A stretch of 64,000 bases of DNA from Hypomyces perniciosus. Lineage: Eukaryota; Ascomycota; Sordariomycetes; Hypocreales; Hypocreaceae. Made by a program: the position numbers and the translations under genes. Numbering within the stretch: the stretch's first letter is position 1; each line of letters begins with the position of its first letter. The DNA is taken from contig SPDT01000007.1 of the NCBI GenBank assembly GCA_008477525.1, forward strand, positions 1,488,001-1,552,000, read 5' to 3'. Below the pieces are notes generated by a model. It saw only the letters and a list, made by a program, of their open reading frames with translations. It was not told the origin of the DNA and did not search any database. Below, piece by piece: positions 34,664 through 47,161 of this stretch.

Positions 34664-37600
34664 CTAGACTCGTTGAACTACTGAGGCGAACCGCTCAGCA
34701 ACCTGTGTATTCGTTAGCTCTCATGTCTATAGGATACGCGGTCGGGATTGGGTAACCGTACCTCCGGGGTTGACTTGATAAATGGTAGATCAAAGAACAT
34801 GTACCTTTCGTTCTTCACCAGCTCCACGACCATGTAGATAAGCCCCCAAGGCTGTGGCCAGAATCCTACAAGTCGCTCAAGCATAATTCGCGTAATTTCC
34901 TGCCGAATGTCCGACTCTTCCGGATCATTCAAATCTTTTCCAAAGATCGACAGCAAAATCTGGCTGAAGAACTCTGTATGCGGATTGGGGAACCTCAATT
35001 GGTTGATCATGCTTGCCAGTAGATAATATCTTGCCTCAGCAGGGAGTTCGTGTACTAGGAGGGACAACAATGAAACCTCGGGCTCACTGCCTGAAACAGC
35101 CACCGAGCTGGCTGCTTGCGACGTCGCGTGTTGACCGGCATATAAGACCACTGCACCAATGACCTGCGCGTTGACTGTGACTGCAACATGGCCGTATGTA
35201 GTCTCTTTCGGGATGTTGGTAGTCATAGTGTGTGCAATCTGCGCCACGGCGTCCTCCGAGGGGCCGCTTTGGAAAATTTGATCAAGCACGTTGAGCAGTC
35301 CGCAATCAGTTAAGATTGTTGTCGCTTCGTCAATCAGCCCGGGATAAATCCTCAACTCATCCATGCGATCGCCCTTCAAACCATCAGACGGCTTCCCGTA
35401 GTTCTGTTGAGGCGTTGCAGTTAGGACTGCGTTGAGCAGCTGAGTGCAGTGGGTTGGAATGTTGGCACAGAGTTTGATGTGGTTAGCCGCAAGGAAATCT
35501 GGGAAGTCGTGGTGGAGGACGACGAATAGCTTCACTGTGCCTCGCGATAGATCCTTCGCAGCATCAGTAACACTGAATGCCTTCAGATGGTCACCCAAGC
35601 TGTTGAGAAGCTGGCAAATAAGGTTGACAAATGGTGCCCATCCAGAGTTATCTGGTAGCTGGAGGAGTACCGGAAGGAAGGCTCGGTGTTGGATGAGTGA
35701 GAGCCACCCAAACACAAAGCCCGGAAGATAGCGTGGGCCAAGGCCTTCGAGCCTAGTTGCAATCTTCAGCATCATGTCTCGTCGTTCCTCGTCTGGTAGA
35801 TCTTCGCAGATTGCGTGCACCTCATGCAGGACCATAGACAGCAGGCGAAAGAAGACCCTCTGGCTCAGATGTTCGCCCCGCTTCGTGTGATGATGTGTCA
35901 ATACCAAAGATATCAGTACCAAGACTGAATCCAAGAAAGCTGCGCGTGATGTTGAGGTCTCGGCATTCAAGTTGATAAAGAGGCTTATCAATTTCGCTAG
36001 GGCGTCCACTGTGGTGTATGCATCACCCAGAGCTCCAGTATGCAGGACATTCTCGTAGCGATCCACAGAAATATCGATCGCAGTCCTCACAAAAAGGAAA
36101 AAGTCGTCGCGGCTACGAATGATTTGCCTAGCCTGCAGCTGCTGGATGAAGATTGCAGTGGCTTTATTCGAGGCGTTCGGGTTGTTGCAGAGATGCACCC
36201 ACTCCTCGAAGATATACTCCATTTGATCCTGTTGTACTACCTGATCATCATTACCAGAAATACCCTGTGACGGTTGAGTTAGCGCTGGGCCCAGCAGCTT
36301 GCTTTTCAATCGCTGCCCTGCAGGAGCGCCAGGATCTTCGTAGGTCCAGGCCCACGTAGACTCAAGCGTTCGAACAAAATCGGCATACAAAGCAATTGGA
36401 CGATTATTCAAGATCGTAAGGTCGAGCAGATGCTCTAGGAATTCCAACGAACCGTCCTTGCGAGCGTCCAGTGCCTTTGACATCGCAAGGTCAACATTTC
36501 TCCAATCAAGCAAGTCGGTTCGGATCAGGGCCGCAAGCAACGGGAGGCTAAGAAAGCTGGGCCCTGGTTGCTGGGCGAACAAAGAACGAACCCTGCTATT
36601 CAAGGCTGGACCGGAAATCTTTCTGAGAGTTTCCAACACATGGACAAGACTTTCCAGTGCCAGGTTATCTTCAACTTGCTGGAAGATGAGTGCGCTGATC
36701 TGCTCGGCCGCGTAGATTGCGAATTCTTCAGAGTTTTGAGATGTCTTGATGATAAGCTGAACAAGGGCATCAACGACATCCAAAACAGGGTGTGGCCTCG
36801 GTAACCCGATAAAGTGTTCCTCTCGTGCCTCAGCAGCCACACGCAAAAGTTCTTGCAGGAGCTTATTGACACGTTCTGCCAGACCCCGCACATCCATTTG
36901 GAATCCAGTTGATCGCCCATTGGTCATTGCGTTGGCGACAGTGTTATGGACTGGTGGATACGCTTGTAGCTGGGCACCCAATTGCTGGATTGAAGGAGTC
37001 TCCGCTGGTGTAGGCAGATTCGGTATCGCCGTGTACGGTTCCTGCAGCACTTCATTGGCCAGCGATCTCGTAGCCTCTGACGCGGATGGCGCGTGAGATG
37101 GCGCCGTACTGGAGGTGGTTCGAGGCTGCCTAGCAAAATCCTCGTAGATTGCCATTTGCTCAGCATTGAGCCCACCAGGCCTTGGCTGTATCTTGTACGG
37201 GCTCGGAATTGTCATAGCCCAGCGGTTGATACCCGTGGGGTGATAGGGTTCATTCGGCTGTTGGACACGATGACGTCTCCTGTGCTCCAGGTCGGGCTCC
37301 AACATCTCTTCGATTTCGGGCACCGCCCGCTCTTCAGCCTGCTTCTCAATGATGCTACAAGCCAGTTCCAAGTTCGAGTTGACACACATAATTATGGTGC
37401 CTTCAGGGAGGCCTGACGGAAGATCATTGGCAAGACTTCTCATATAGTTGGTTAGATTAGCTCTTAGTGGCTCCTTTGAGGTGACGAGGGCTAGGCTACC
37501 AGCCGTTGCCTTGACCATATTGATTGCAGAAGTTCGCACGCGGTTCTCATCTGGTTCCGCAATAAAATCTTTGCGGATCATCTGCTGTGTCGAGATCGCA

Positions 37601-40600
37601 GCAATGGTGACCGACCTGTCCACAACTGGCTGGATAATATCCTGGAGAGCCCTGGTGAGAGCAGTTCGAACGATCTCATGAAGACGACTGGTGCTGACGA
37701 CCATCTCATTCGTAGGAGGAATGGTAATTAACGGCCCAAGATCAGGTATGGTTGGGGCGACGGTCTGAGGAGATAGACTGGGCCCAACTACGGATCCAAT
37801 ACCGTTCAAAGACAGACTCTCAAAGGCGTCCAGCTGATCTTGTGCAAGGACATCAGTAGCATCTTCTGCGGCAGGCCGATTCAAAATTTCGCCAGAAGGC
37901 TCGATGCTCTTGTGGTCCAGATTCAGACCCTTGCACAGAACCTCTATTTCGAACTTGAGGTTAAGCTTTAATTCTGCATGATGATACAGCTCAATGAGTA
38001 GGTGAATGATATCCATCAGCCAGGGATTTGGAGGTCTGAATACAGCCGATGAAGCGCCTTGTAACAAAACCTTGCAGACGAATGGTATAACCACAATCAG
38101 TCTCTTAGTATCGTGAGCCTCAATGAGGAGTTGTTTGAAAGCAATGTTCTTGTGTTTGATAGGATAGTCTCGAGCAAGAGTCAGTAGGCCAAGCCAACCA
38201 CCGAGATTTTTGAGATGAGTCCTTTCCGTAGAATTCTGCATCGTAGCCTCTGAGTTGAGCATCCTAGTCACACTGATGTAAGTTTCACGGAGAACCTCGC
38301 TCCAGAGTGCCTTATCTTCGAAAAGCTTCACTAATTCGAGATATACGTGATGATAGTTGGGCTGCATCTTGGCACGTTCCTCGACGAGATGGCTCGCAAA
38401 CCACTGTTGATGCTTGCGCTGCAGCATATCGCGTAGCTCGTTGCACATTGATTGCAATGTGCCTTCAGTGATATTATTCAGAACAAATTGAATCTTGCCC
38501 TGTGCCTCATCATCAGGATCTTCAAAGTCGATACCGGGGGGGATGGGATCAACATTGATGGCCGCAAATGCTGGGGCTTGCCGGTCGGCGTTGACTGGTT
38601 CGTCGGCAGTTCCATTGGTAAAAGAATCCCCTGAAAACCCAATGCCATGTGGTGTGGTCGTTCCATTACGAACACGTACAAGTTCCTCTTCATGATCTCG
38701 GACAATCTCCTCGGCCTTCTTGAAAGCCTCCGTACCTTGAAGACCAGGGATCTGTAAAAGTTGCTTGCAAAAACCAGGCCACTCTCGGAGACGAACCAAC
38801 AGTTGCATTAGCGCTTGGAGACCAAACTTGTACATGGGATCATCAGGCATGTGATCTCTGACTGCTTCCAGGATCATGCCAAGACCAATCTTGAGAGGGA
38901 GGTCAGAGATCAGTTTGTGGGATATTATGCCGCCAAAAAGAACTGCAGTTGTTGCAAGAGCCTCTAGAGGATAATCAACGTAGTGATTGTACTCGTCGAA
39001 GAGGCCATGTATCATGCAGGCAAACACGTCCTGATCCAGAGGATCCCTCGAGTGCTTGTAACGGTCCAAAATCTCGACGATGGTTCGAACCTGTATCTCA
39101 TCTCCATACATTTTCTTGTAGTGCTCTTCCATTTTGCTATTGGCAGCCTGAGGTAGAGCGTTCCCATCCTTGCCATTAGCATCAATAATGTCATCGTAGC
39201 CCTCGCCGTAGTTGATTAATCGAGGGTATGCAGTGATGCAATGTCGTTGGACAAGAATGAGATCGTGAACCGGAGCTTTGGGGAGGAAGTCCTCAAGAAT
39301 CTGTAGCAAGGCAGAGACCGTTCGAACCTGCAGGATAGTACTGGTTTTAACTGGTGGCTGTCCATCTGGGGGCCGCTGAAACTGGATCTCCAAATTGGCT
39401 TTTATCATGAGGAACTGCAACAATGTGCGCGCCATCTCATTGCTCCTATCAGTGTTGTAGCGCGCCCATTTAGTGAGATCCAGGTAGCCTTCAGCGTGTG
39501 CAAAAGCTGCCAAATCGATACCAAAGCCGTTTGGAAGATAGATCAGTTCATCAAGCCAGTTGTGTTTCACCGCGTGGTCAAAAACCAATGGGAGATCAAC
39601 AGGCTTGATCGCATGCGCATCAATAAGTCGCTGTATGACCCATTCCTTGTCCTTCTTCCATAGACTATCCAACACGAAATCGTACTCCGGTGATCGCTTA
39701 TACAGGAACGTCTCAAACAGGGAATTCAAGGTATCCACTGCCATGGCAGCCCACGATTGACGAGGAACCTCAAAAGCAGAGACCAAGAATATGTCCAGGT
39801 TCGGCACGACAACTTCCTGAAATAGCCTCTTTGCCTCCACGCTCTGTGACGCATGTACGGAGTTGAGGGCGACGTTGAATATGGCCGATAGAGCGGCAAC
39901 CGACACGAGAGGATGCTTAACAACAACGGCAGCTCGTTCCCGTACATTTGGTGGGGAGTTGGCATAATCATCTACCGTGATGCTTCGGTCGAGGCCAGGG
40001 ATCGCGGTTGCATCCAATTGCTCAGGCGTCAATGATGCATAAGCGCTTACAAACGACAACTGCGCCTCCGGTTCACTCCACGATCCACCCCACAGGCGTT
40101 GGATGTCAAAATTGTTGTTTGGATCTTCAGCGATGGGGAGGAGAGCCTTGTAGAGCCGCAGGAACTGGGATGATGATATGCGTGCAGAGGGCTGATCGAA
40201 AAAGAGGACAACCTCCGTCCAGTCGAAGGATTTCGGGATTAAACGTAGAACAGCACTGGTGAGAACAGCTGGGTCATGAGGTGGGGTCTGGCTAATCGCG
40301 GCATACGTGAGAGCTGCCGAAACTTGGTCTGGACATAACTGTATATTGCTGGGACGACCTTGCAGGAAGGAGAAGCACGTTTCCTCATCCTTGGTGAACT
40401 CGGCGCCAGCCTTCTGAATGTATCGAGCCAAAGAATTAGCCGGCCGGTCTGCTAGAACTCTTCCGATATCGAGGGCGGCGAGCACCTCGGAAGGAGGTGC
40501 TTGGTCCATGGATAGATAACGCTTTGCAACGTAATTTTGAAGATCTCTCCTTGATGCTGCATTGAAGCTTGGGGGGTGATATTGCAAAAATCGATCGACA

Positions 40601-41392
40601 ATTAAGGACACAAAGGCGGGGTTGAGATCAGCGTGAGCTTCAATATCTGACCGAGAGATGATATCCATGAAGGTGGGGAAGTTGGTTGACAGAATTGCGT
40701 CCGCTGCATTTGAAGAGTCCATTAGCACTAGGTCAAGTACAATGTGGTGATGTATCTTACCTTTGGTTTTCAGGTCGGGTCGAGATCCAAGCTTGAACGC
40801 CAAAGCCAACAAGGTCTTTTCCAATGCATCGAGCTTGAAGTGTTCCATGAATGTCGACAGATCGAAGTCGCGGAAGATGTCCTCAGTGCCACTCTCCACC
40901 GACTCTGCGATCTTTGTAGCCTGATCGACATCATGTGCGATCTTGCGCATCTCGCCGACGAGGATGTGGTAATTCCCCGGATTGGCGACAGGCCTGTTAA
41001 GGCCGGGGAATATCTGAGGTGCATTGCCTGCCACCAACCGGGTGAAGTATTTTGAAAAAACCTCCATACCGTGTTCATCGATGAGCTATAGCCACCACCT
41101 GGTCAGACGAGTCCCACAAAGCTACAAATGAGGGGCTTACCTTTCTTAATTGATCAACCTGTAGTTCCCACCTGGCGCGGTCCTTGTCCTCCTTGATAGT
41201 ACTGAGCAAGAGATAGACTTGGGCGACAACAATCTTGGTGAGGGAGTTGGTCCCTGTCGGACTGCTGGTGCTGGGGCTTGCGCCAGCACTAAGGATACCA
41301 GTGTGCGATGGATGGGGCGAATGATCACTTCCTGTTTGAAGAGTCTGCGCAGGATTTGGCGAAAACGATCCCGCTCTTTGTGGAGGGACCAT
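34664..41392 (-). CDS. NOT1: CCR4-NOT complex scaffold subunit Not1 (Cdc39)
   Basis: Scaffold of the CCR4-NOT deadenylase complex, which drives mRNA poly(A) shortening and translational repression. Exons, 5' to 3': 41392-41141 (or longer), 41085-40761, 40703-34762 and 34702-34664, giving at least 2185 residues. Recognisable parts are the N-terminal HEAT region, the MIF4G domain that docks Caf1 (around FVLNNITEGTLQSMCNELRD), the DUF3819 bundle, and the C-terminal Not1 domain binding Not2/Not3-5 (DELRIYPGLIDEATTILTD, then LPFIKSTPEVAERFAS across the last intron). Intron 40760-40704 is 57 nt, in frame and stop-free, with a GCTAAT branch site; left unspliced it would add 19 residues. Sequence upstream of 41392 stays open to 41515 and resembles the Pro-rich N-terminus of relatives (LILDSHEYPS), so the true start may lie in an unresolved 5' exon. 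TAG at 41518-41516 may be that exon's acceptor. Confidence 0.93.
40704..40760 (-). other. Stop-free 57-nt intron inside NOT1
   Basis: Donor AAAG/GTAAGA, branch GTGCTAAT, acceptor AATGCAG. Removing it joins LKTK to ADAILSTNFPTF, which restores a continuous Not1 reading. The intron is a multiple of three with no in-frame stop, so a simple open frame hides it. Confidence 0.75.
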
Positions 41393-41515
41393 GGAGGGAT
41401 ATTCGTGGCTGTCGAGGATTAAAGGTAGGGCGCCTGCCGGTGGAGCGGTGGCAGGCGGGTGGGCTGGAGATGTGGGAAGGTAAAGGCTGCGTGGAGAGAG
41501 CGTCGAAAGGCGTTC

Positions 41516-42240
41516 CTACATGAGGGAGAAGTCGTAGAGTCACCGATCGGTCGCGAAAGAACAGGCTCTCGGACAGAAGCTTCCCAGTCGAGAAGAGGGC
41601 GAGGCGAGACAAGCTTGATTGTGGGACGTGGTTTGAACTCAAAGTGGGTTCGCGTGAAAGATCCTCGTGGTCTTGCTTCGCTGAGGGCGACGGCTGAAGA
41701 GCGCAGCGGATAAGATGGTATTGGGGGGAGAGCGTAGCGGAAGTCCAGCGTCGTTGGAAAGGCTTGACCTGCGAGCAGGGTGTGATGGAATCAGGGCTTG
41801 AACTGTCTGGTCGAACAAATGTGCGGTCGGTACGAAGGTTGGGTAGAGGATGGAGTCAGGTATGTACTCGTACTACCGAAAAGGACAATGCACGAGAACA
41901 GCGGCAAATTCCGCTTGTGGTCCAGGGTGAGCCACCGGGTTGGGTGTGTCCCGTCACGTGATAAGCCACGCCCAGTGCCCAGACCGTTGCCCCGTGAACG
42001 GATTTTGGGTGTCTAAACAAAGCGCCTGAGCCTGATATTGGCAGAGCGGTGCCTGTGACATGCCACCCAGGGTGCCCGTGCCTTGACTCTACGACAGCAA
42101 CCTGTGAAGCTCTGGAAGTTGCACAGCTGCATCTGCAAGTATAATTCTTATTTTATTTTTTCAGAGACACTTCAAGCATAGGATCAATTCAATTACTGCC
42201 GTTGTCGACGTCACCCTGCCTCGTCCCCTCTTCAGGCACA
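41516..42240. other. Divergent promoter, NOT1 / F-BAR gene
   Basis: About 0.7 kb, possibly containing an upstream NOT1 exon. It holds a perfect TCACGTGA palindrome at 41954-41961. Confidence 0.5.
41954..41961. promoter_or_regulatory. TCACGTGA palindromic E-box-type site
   Basis: Same 8-mer as at 8383-8390, here 280 bases upstream of the F-BAR gene ATG. Binding by a bHLH factor is inferred only. Confidence 0.35.
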
Positions 42241-45200
42241 ATGCCTGCAGTTATGGCAGATGCACCAGCGGTCGCGCTGTCCTGTGAGTCCAGGTCCCTC
42301 TGCATTCCAATTGCGCCTGCTGATAACAATCCTTCTACAGTTGCCAACAATTTCTGGGGCAAGGACGATGCTGGAGTTGGGCCGCTCCTTGAGCGGATGC
42401 ACAGCTCTAAACAGACGTGCGATGAACTCAAGTCATTCTATGGCGGTAAGCCATGTGCCAGGCAGCCATTAATTAAGAGCGCATTCTGATGGATTGATAT
42501 CATAGCTCGAGCCGCGATCGAAGACGAATATTCTAGAAAGCTGCTCAACCTAAGCAAGAAGTCGCTGGGCTCCCAGGAAACAGGGACATTGAAGACGTCC
42601 TTGGATACCGTGCGTGGCGAACTCGAGGCAATGGCCAAACAGCACCAGGCTGTTGCCTCCCAGATGAAAACCGAACTTGAGGAGCCACTGGCTGCGTTCG
42701 GGGGTGGAATGAAGGAGCGTCGAAAGATTGTCCAGAACACAGTCGAAAAACTGCTGAAGACGAAGATCCAGCAAACTCAACAAGTCAACAAGGTACTTGA
42801 CACATGTTTTCATCTCTAGCGATCATTCGGATGCTGACCTCGCAAGACCCGAGACAAGTATGAGCAAGAATGCTTGAAAATTAAAGGTTATCTTGCACAA
42901 GGTCACATGGTCATGGGCCAAGAAGAGCGCCGAAACAAAGCCAAGTTGGAGAAGACACAAATCAGTCTTGCAACATCCAATACAGAATATGAGAATGCCG
43001 TCAAGGCGCTCGAAGAAACTACAGTTCGATGGAACCGAGAGTGGAAGGCCGCAGCCGACAAGTTCCAAGATCTCGAAGAAGAACGGCTTGACTTCACCAA
43101 GAGCAGCCTCTGGACTTTTGCCAATATTGCTTCCACCGTCTGTGTCAGCGATGACGCATCGTGTGAGAAGATTCGTCTGTCCTTGGAAAAGATGGATGTG
43201 GAGACAGATATCATAACTTTCATCAACGAACGAGGAACTGGCCAGGAAATTCCTGAAGCACCCAAGTACATCAACTTCTGTCGCGGCGATGTCAATGACA
43301 GCAACTCAGAGGTGTCTGAAGACGAAAACTACACTGTTGCCCAGTTTCCAAGGAGTATTAACCCAGCATTCCGCTCCTCATCTCCGCAACCCTCCACATT
43401 TGAGTCGCATCACGATCCAAACTCAGCTTTGGCGAATAATCTTGCTCATAGAGCCCCGGTGCCGTCGGCAAGCCGAGAGCCCACGGTGACTCCTCAGAAG
43501 ATTCCTCAGAAGGGCACTCAGAAAACTTCCCAGAAGCCCCAGCAACCTATGCGTATGTCTATGGAGGACCAATACCGCAGCAGACCGCCAACAGCGGTGC
43601 AGCCCCAATCGCCCTATGACGCCATTCAGCATTCGCCCGTACAAGCAGTCCCACACGATCCATATCCAAGAGAGGGGATGACAATGCTCTGTCGTCCTGG
43701 GCCTCCGTCAGATCGCAGCTCACATCCTCAGTCGGCTAGGCCGTCAAGTAGGGACTCTCACAGCGAGTATTCGAACCCAACATCCTTCTCAAGCCAGGAG
43801 CCTCCCAGCGGTAAGACCTCTCCAGTAAAGCAAGATCCTGCGCCAGCCGGAAGTCCAGAGAAACGCGTGCTTAAGAAGAGGAGCGGCTTCTTCCAGAATC
43901 ACAGCCCTTTCAAGCGCAAGAGCACCAAAGATCTGCAGGCTGCTGCTGCTTCCCAATCAAGCAGAAATACATGGCATCCATCAGATCAGCAGAGCTCGGC
44001 CAGTCCTGTCCGTCGACCCCAGCCTTACAGTAACAATGAGCCGCAAAGCAGGAACCTCCTGCAAGGCCGGTCTGCGAGCCCGGAGCCAATCGATGCTAAT
44101 GCAAGCCTCGCACTTGGTGTCGGGCAAAATGTTCTCCCTGTGACAACTCCCGACACTCAAAGACGGAGGGCACAACCGCCAACTCAGCAAAAGGCCGATG
44201 AAGCTGACCCCATTGCAGCTGCCTTGGCAGAACTCAAGAATGTGAATTTGGGTAAACAGTCATCCGTCAGGATGTCGGCAGACCATTATCATGGAATATC
44301 CAGTCCTGCTGCTAACCCGGAAGCCGCGATGTCGCGATCGATCCCTACTCCCGGCAATCATGATATGGCCGCTGCAACTCGTGGAACCCCTCCTCCCTCA
44401 TATCAGGCTCAGACTCAGGTATCGAGATTAGGCGTCCCTCCGCCTGCGGTTACCTCGAAAGCGATGAAGGAGGCGACGAAGAAGGCTTCTGTTCAGTCGC
44501 GAAGTATCTACGGCGATGATGGTCGTAGAGGTTCCGTTGGTGGTGGCTCTATCCATGGTGGTTCTATCCATGGTGGTTCTATACATGGTGGTTCTGTACA
44601 TGGTGGCTCTGTGCATGGCGGTTCTGTGCATGGTGGCACATCGCCAGTCTCCAGGCCGGGAACCCGGGGTAGCGACATGCCTCGTTCAGTTTCCCCTGCC
44701 CCGACGAGAAGTGCATCCCCCCAACGGCGAATGAGCAATGACCCCCGCCGGATGGATTATCGATCAGTGTCACCAAATCCTTATAGTGATCACCATCAAC
44801 GCAATTCCTCTCAAACCAGCCTGTCTCAAAATAGGCCCTCTGATCAAGCATATTACCGCCAGTCGTCTCCTCATGGATCAACTAGGGGCTCTACTAGAGG
44901 GTCTACTAGGGGGGTATCTCCATCACCATACAGAGACTATAACGCTCCTCAAAGTCGCCCCCAGAGCAGCTACGGCGGTTCTGAAATGGCGGTTCAACTT
45001 GCTCCAGTCGGGGATGACGCATACAGATCACAGAGAGGCCGAGGCTCGGGTCGACCAGAGTCTCGCGCTATGGGGCTATACGACGGAGGGCATCAACGAA
45101 GCAAGAGCGTGGCAGATCCGTCAAGGCAGTATTCACAAGATGGCCGACCAATTCTGCACATGGGTAAGCTCCCCGTTCCTTCGTATCATGTGCCCATTGA

Positions 45201-45396
45201 ACTTCCATTACTAACCATGTATGTAGCACGTGCAATGTATATGTATCAAGCAGCCATCCCAGAGGAGTTGGGCTTCGCAAAGGGCGACTATCTTGCTGTC
45301 TATCGCCACCAGGATGACGGCTGGTGGGAGGCAGAGGTCCATGGGGGCAATGGCCGAATCGGGCTGGTCCCAAGCAACTACCTGCAGCCGTGCTAA
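42241..45396 (+). CDS. F-BAR/SH3 cytokinesis protein, Cdc15/Hof1-like, five exons
   Basis: Membrane-curving scaffold of the septation ring. Exons 42241-42283, 42341-42445, 42506-42792, 42847-45163 and 45227-45396 give 973 residues. The F-BAR domain spans about residues 15-260 (NNFWGKDDAGVGPLLERMHS, ARAAIEDEYSRKLLNLSKK, coiled-coil helices to DFTKSSLWTFANIAST). The middle 600 residues are Ser/Pro-rich and disordered, with the basic stretch KKRSGFFQNHSPFKRKS and a tandem HGGS repeat around residue 710-745. The last 60 residues are an SH3 domain (ARAMYMYQAAIPEELGFAKG, DDGWWEAEV, GLVPSNYLQPC). The last intron, 63 nt, is in frame and stop-free with a CTAAC branch point, so an unspliced reading would insert 21 residues at the SH3 border. 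In Cdc15, phosphorylation of the middle region controls F-BAR assembly; the many SP sites fit that. Confidence 0.9.
44535..44645 (+). repeat. Tandem 15-bp coding repeat (Gly-Gly-Ser-Ile/Val-His)
   Basis: About seven head-to-tail copies of a GGTGGTTCTATCCAT-like unit, encoding GGSIH three times and then GGSVH. Synonymous drift between copies (GGTTCT, GGCTCT, GGCGGT) shows they are not brand new. It sits in the disordered middle of the F-BAR protein. Confidence 0.9.
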
Positions 45397-45892
45397 ATTT
45401 ATTGTAACGGATGATTTATGGTTGATGTGTGTGTTTCTTCAATAGCAAACATGTATGAAGCATTGAGGTGGAGCTCGTTTTGTATGTACCTCCTACGGGC
45501 ACCTACCTGTTAGTATTAGTCGTTTTAGCAAGAATGTACCTACGCCGCGTCTTATTTATGCTCATTTGGGCGCGATTTCTTAATACATATTTGCTCTCGC
45601 AATTTATCATCAGCAGGAGAGTGGACTCGAAATCCATGTGCATGCGTATTGTTACCGACTCGAGGTCTGGCCAGCTTGCTTCTCTCCGCCTTGTGGGCAG
45701 ATCACATGCAACATCTAGGTACATGACCTCTCGTACCACTGCTTGAGAGAAATGTGACGACACCAACCCCACGACCAACCAAACTCACGACCTCCTTGCC
45801 TTGCTCACCACTTTCAGTCCTATGGCGAGCTGTCTGGTCGCATTGGGAGCAAATTTAGCAGCGCCAGCAAAGTCGAGCGGCTTTTGGTCGTG
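45397..45892. other. Intergenic stretch, F-BAR to seipin
   Basis: About 500 bases between two genes on the same strand. A tRNA-Ser-like anticodon stem-loop around 45630-45646 was examined and rejected. It includes the seipin 5' leader. Confidence 0.5.
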
Positions 45893-47161
45893 ATGGTAAA
45901 CAAACGCACTCCCTTGCTGATACTAGCGGGACAGGAAAGCTAACAATTGCTTTGCGACAGGACACCTTCAAAGAGACGGCTCGCATCGTCACCTCTAAGC
46001 CTGTACAGAGGGCGGTTGTCAATACTGCGTTGCTCGGATCTGCTGCAGTGACACTATTCTGTCTGGCTGCCGTTGCTTCGGCGCTCTTCTTTCAAAACTT
46101 TGTACCAGATCAATTCGTTACGACCCCGGTCTACCTCCAATATGGGTATATGGAGCTCACCACGACATATCACATCATTTTTTAGCTAACCTTGTATATC
46201 AAGATTGAGCCCCAATCCATATGGCATCGCTGCGCTTTCTGTGCCGCCGTTGAAATCGCAGCAAGAGTACGACATATCCGTCACACTTTCGATGCCCCGG
46301 TCGCTGCCGAATATCGAGCACGGAAACTTCATGGTTCGTTTATACTTGCTGGATTCCAGGAGTAGCGGTGTTTTGGCGCCCAGCGCTCGCAAGTTTGCCA
46401 ACGAACATCTCGATTTTGAGCAACATGCGATATTGTTCAGCTCGCGCAGACCTGTGCTGGTCCCATACGTGGACCCTGTGATCTCCTTGGCATCACGTAT
46501 TCTGTTTCTGTTTTACCATTTGTTGGTGCCAAGCTCACAAACTTGTACGATGATCATATCATTGGCCGAGCGCGTTTCATTTCCCAGGGACTCTTTGACA
46601 CCTACCTCGGCATATATTGAAGTTGAGGCTGGACAAGGAATCCAGATTTATAACGCTGCACTGACCTTAACAGCGCAACTTAGCGGTCTCCGATGGCTGA
46701 TGTTCCACTACCGTCTACCGACTTACATTGCGTTCACATCACTTTTCTGGGCCTGTGAGCTGTTGTTTATGAGTGTGGCGTGGACTGCTTTTAGCTCGAT
46801 CAAAGGCTCGTCTCCTACGAGCAAAAATGAGCAGCTGACTCCAGGGCAAAAGGGCCGATCTGCTGTAAAAGATGAATTGGATGACAGCGATGAATTCGAT
46901 GATAGAGAAGGTCCATCCGATTATCCACAAACATTCCCTACCTATGGTAGACAACCGCCTTTGAAGCATGAGCCGGATGTGAAGAAAGAGGAAGAGCGCG
47001 AGCGTCCACTCTCGGAGATCCCTGTTGCGGGAGCCGAAGCCGATGATGAAGATGAGGAGAATGGGGCGAGATCGCTGCGGGATTCCGGCGTCGGAACAAG
47101 CTATAGTGAGGAGGGAAGCGGCAGCGTTCGCAGGAGATCGTCACGGAGTCCCATGGAGTAG
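45893..47161 (+). CDS. Seipin (BSCL2/Sei1 family), lipid-droplet biogenesis
   Basis: ER membrane protein that forms ring oligomers at ER-lipid droplet contacts. Exons 45893-45895 (the ATG alone), 45961-46145 and 46204-47161 give 381 residues, starting M-DTFKETARIVTSKPVQRA. Two membrane segments frame a lumenal domain, as in the family: about residues 20-45 (NTALLGSAAVTLFCLAAVAS) and 235-260 (TYIAFTSLFWACELLFMSVAW). Lumenal signatures include PVYLQYGLSPNPYG, EYDISVTLSMPRSLPNIEHG and NFMVRLYLLD. The C-terminal 110 residues are cytosolic, acidic and disordered (DELDDSDEFDDREG), longer than in yeast Sei1. The start codon is the last three bases of exon 1. This is supported by the acceptor at 45960 and by phase; no other in-frame Met lies near. 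Confidence 0.88.

Noticed and set aside
37600..39340. GGTTCGAA/GTTCGAAC words that look like tRNA B-boxes
   Set aside because: They fall inside the NOT1 coding sequence and have no matching A-box.
45628..45646. tRNA-Ser(CGA)-like anticodon stem-loop (GTGGACTCGAAATCCAT)
   Set aside because: No D-arm, variable arm, T-arm or acceptor stem at the right distances; a chance stem-loop.
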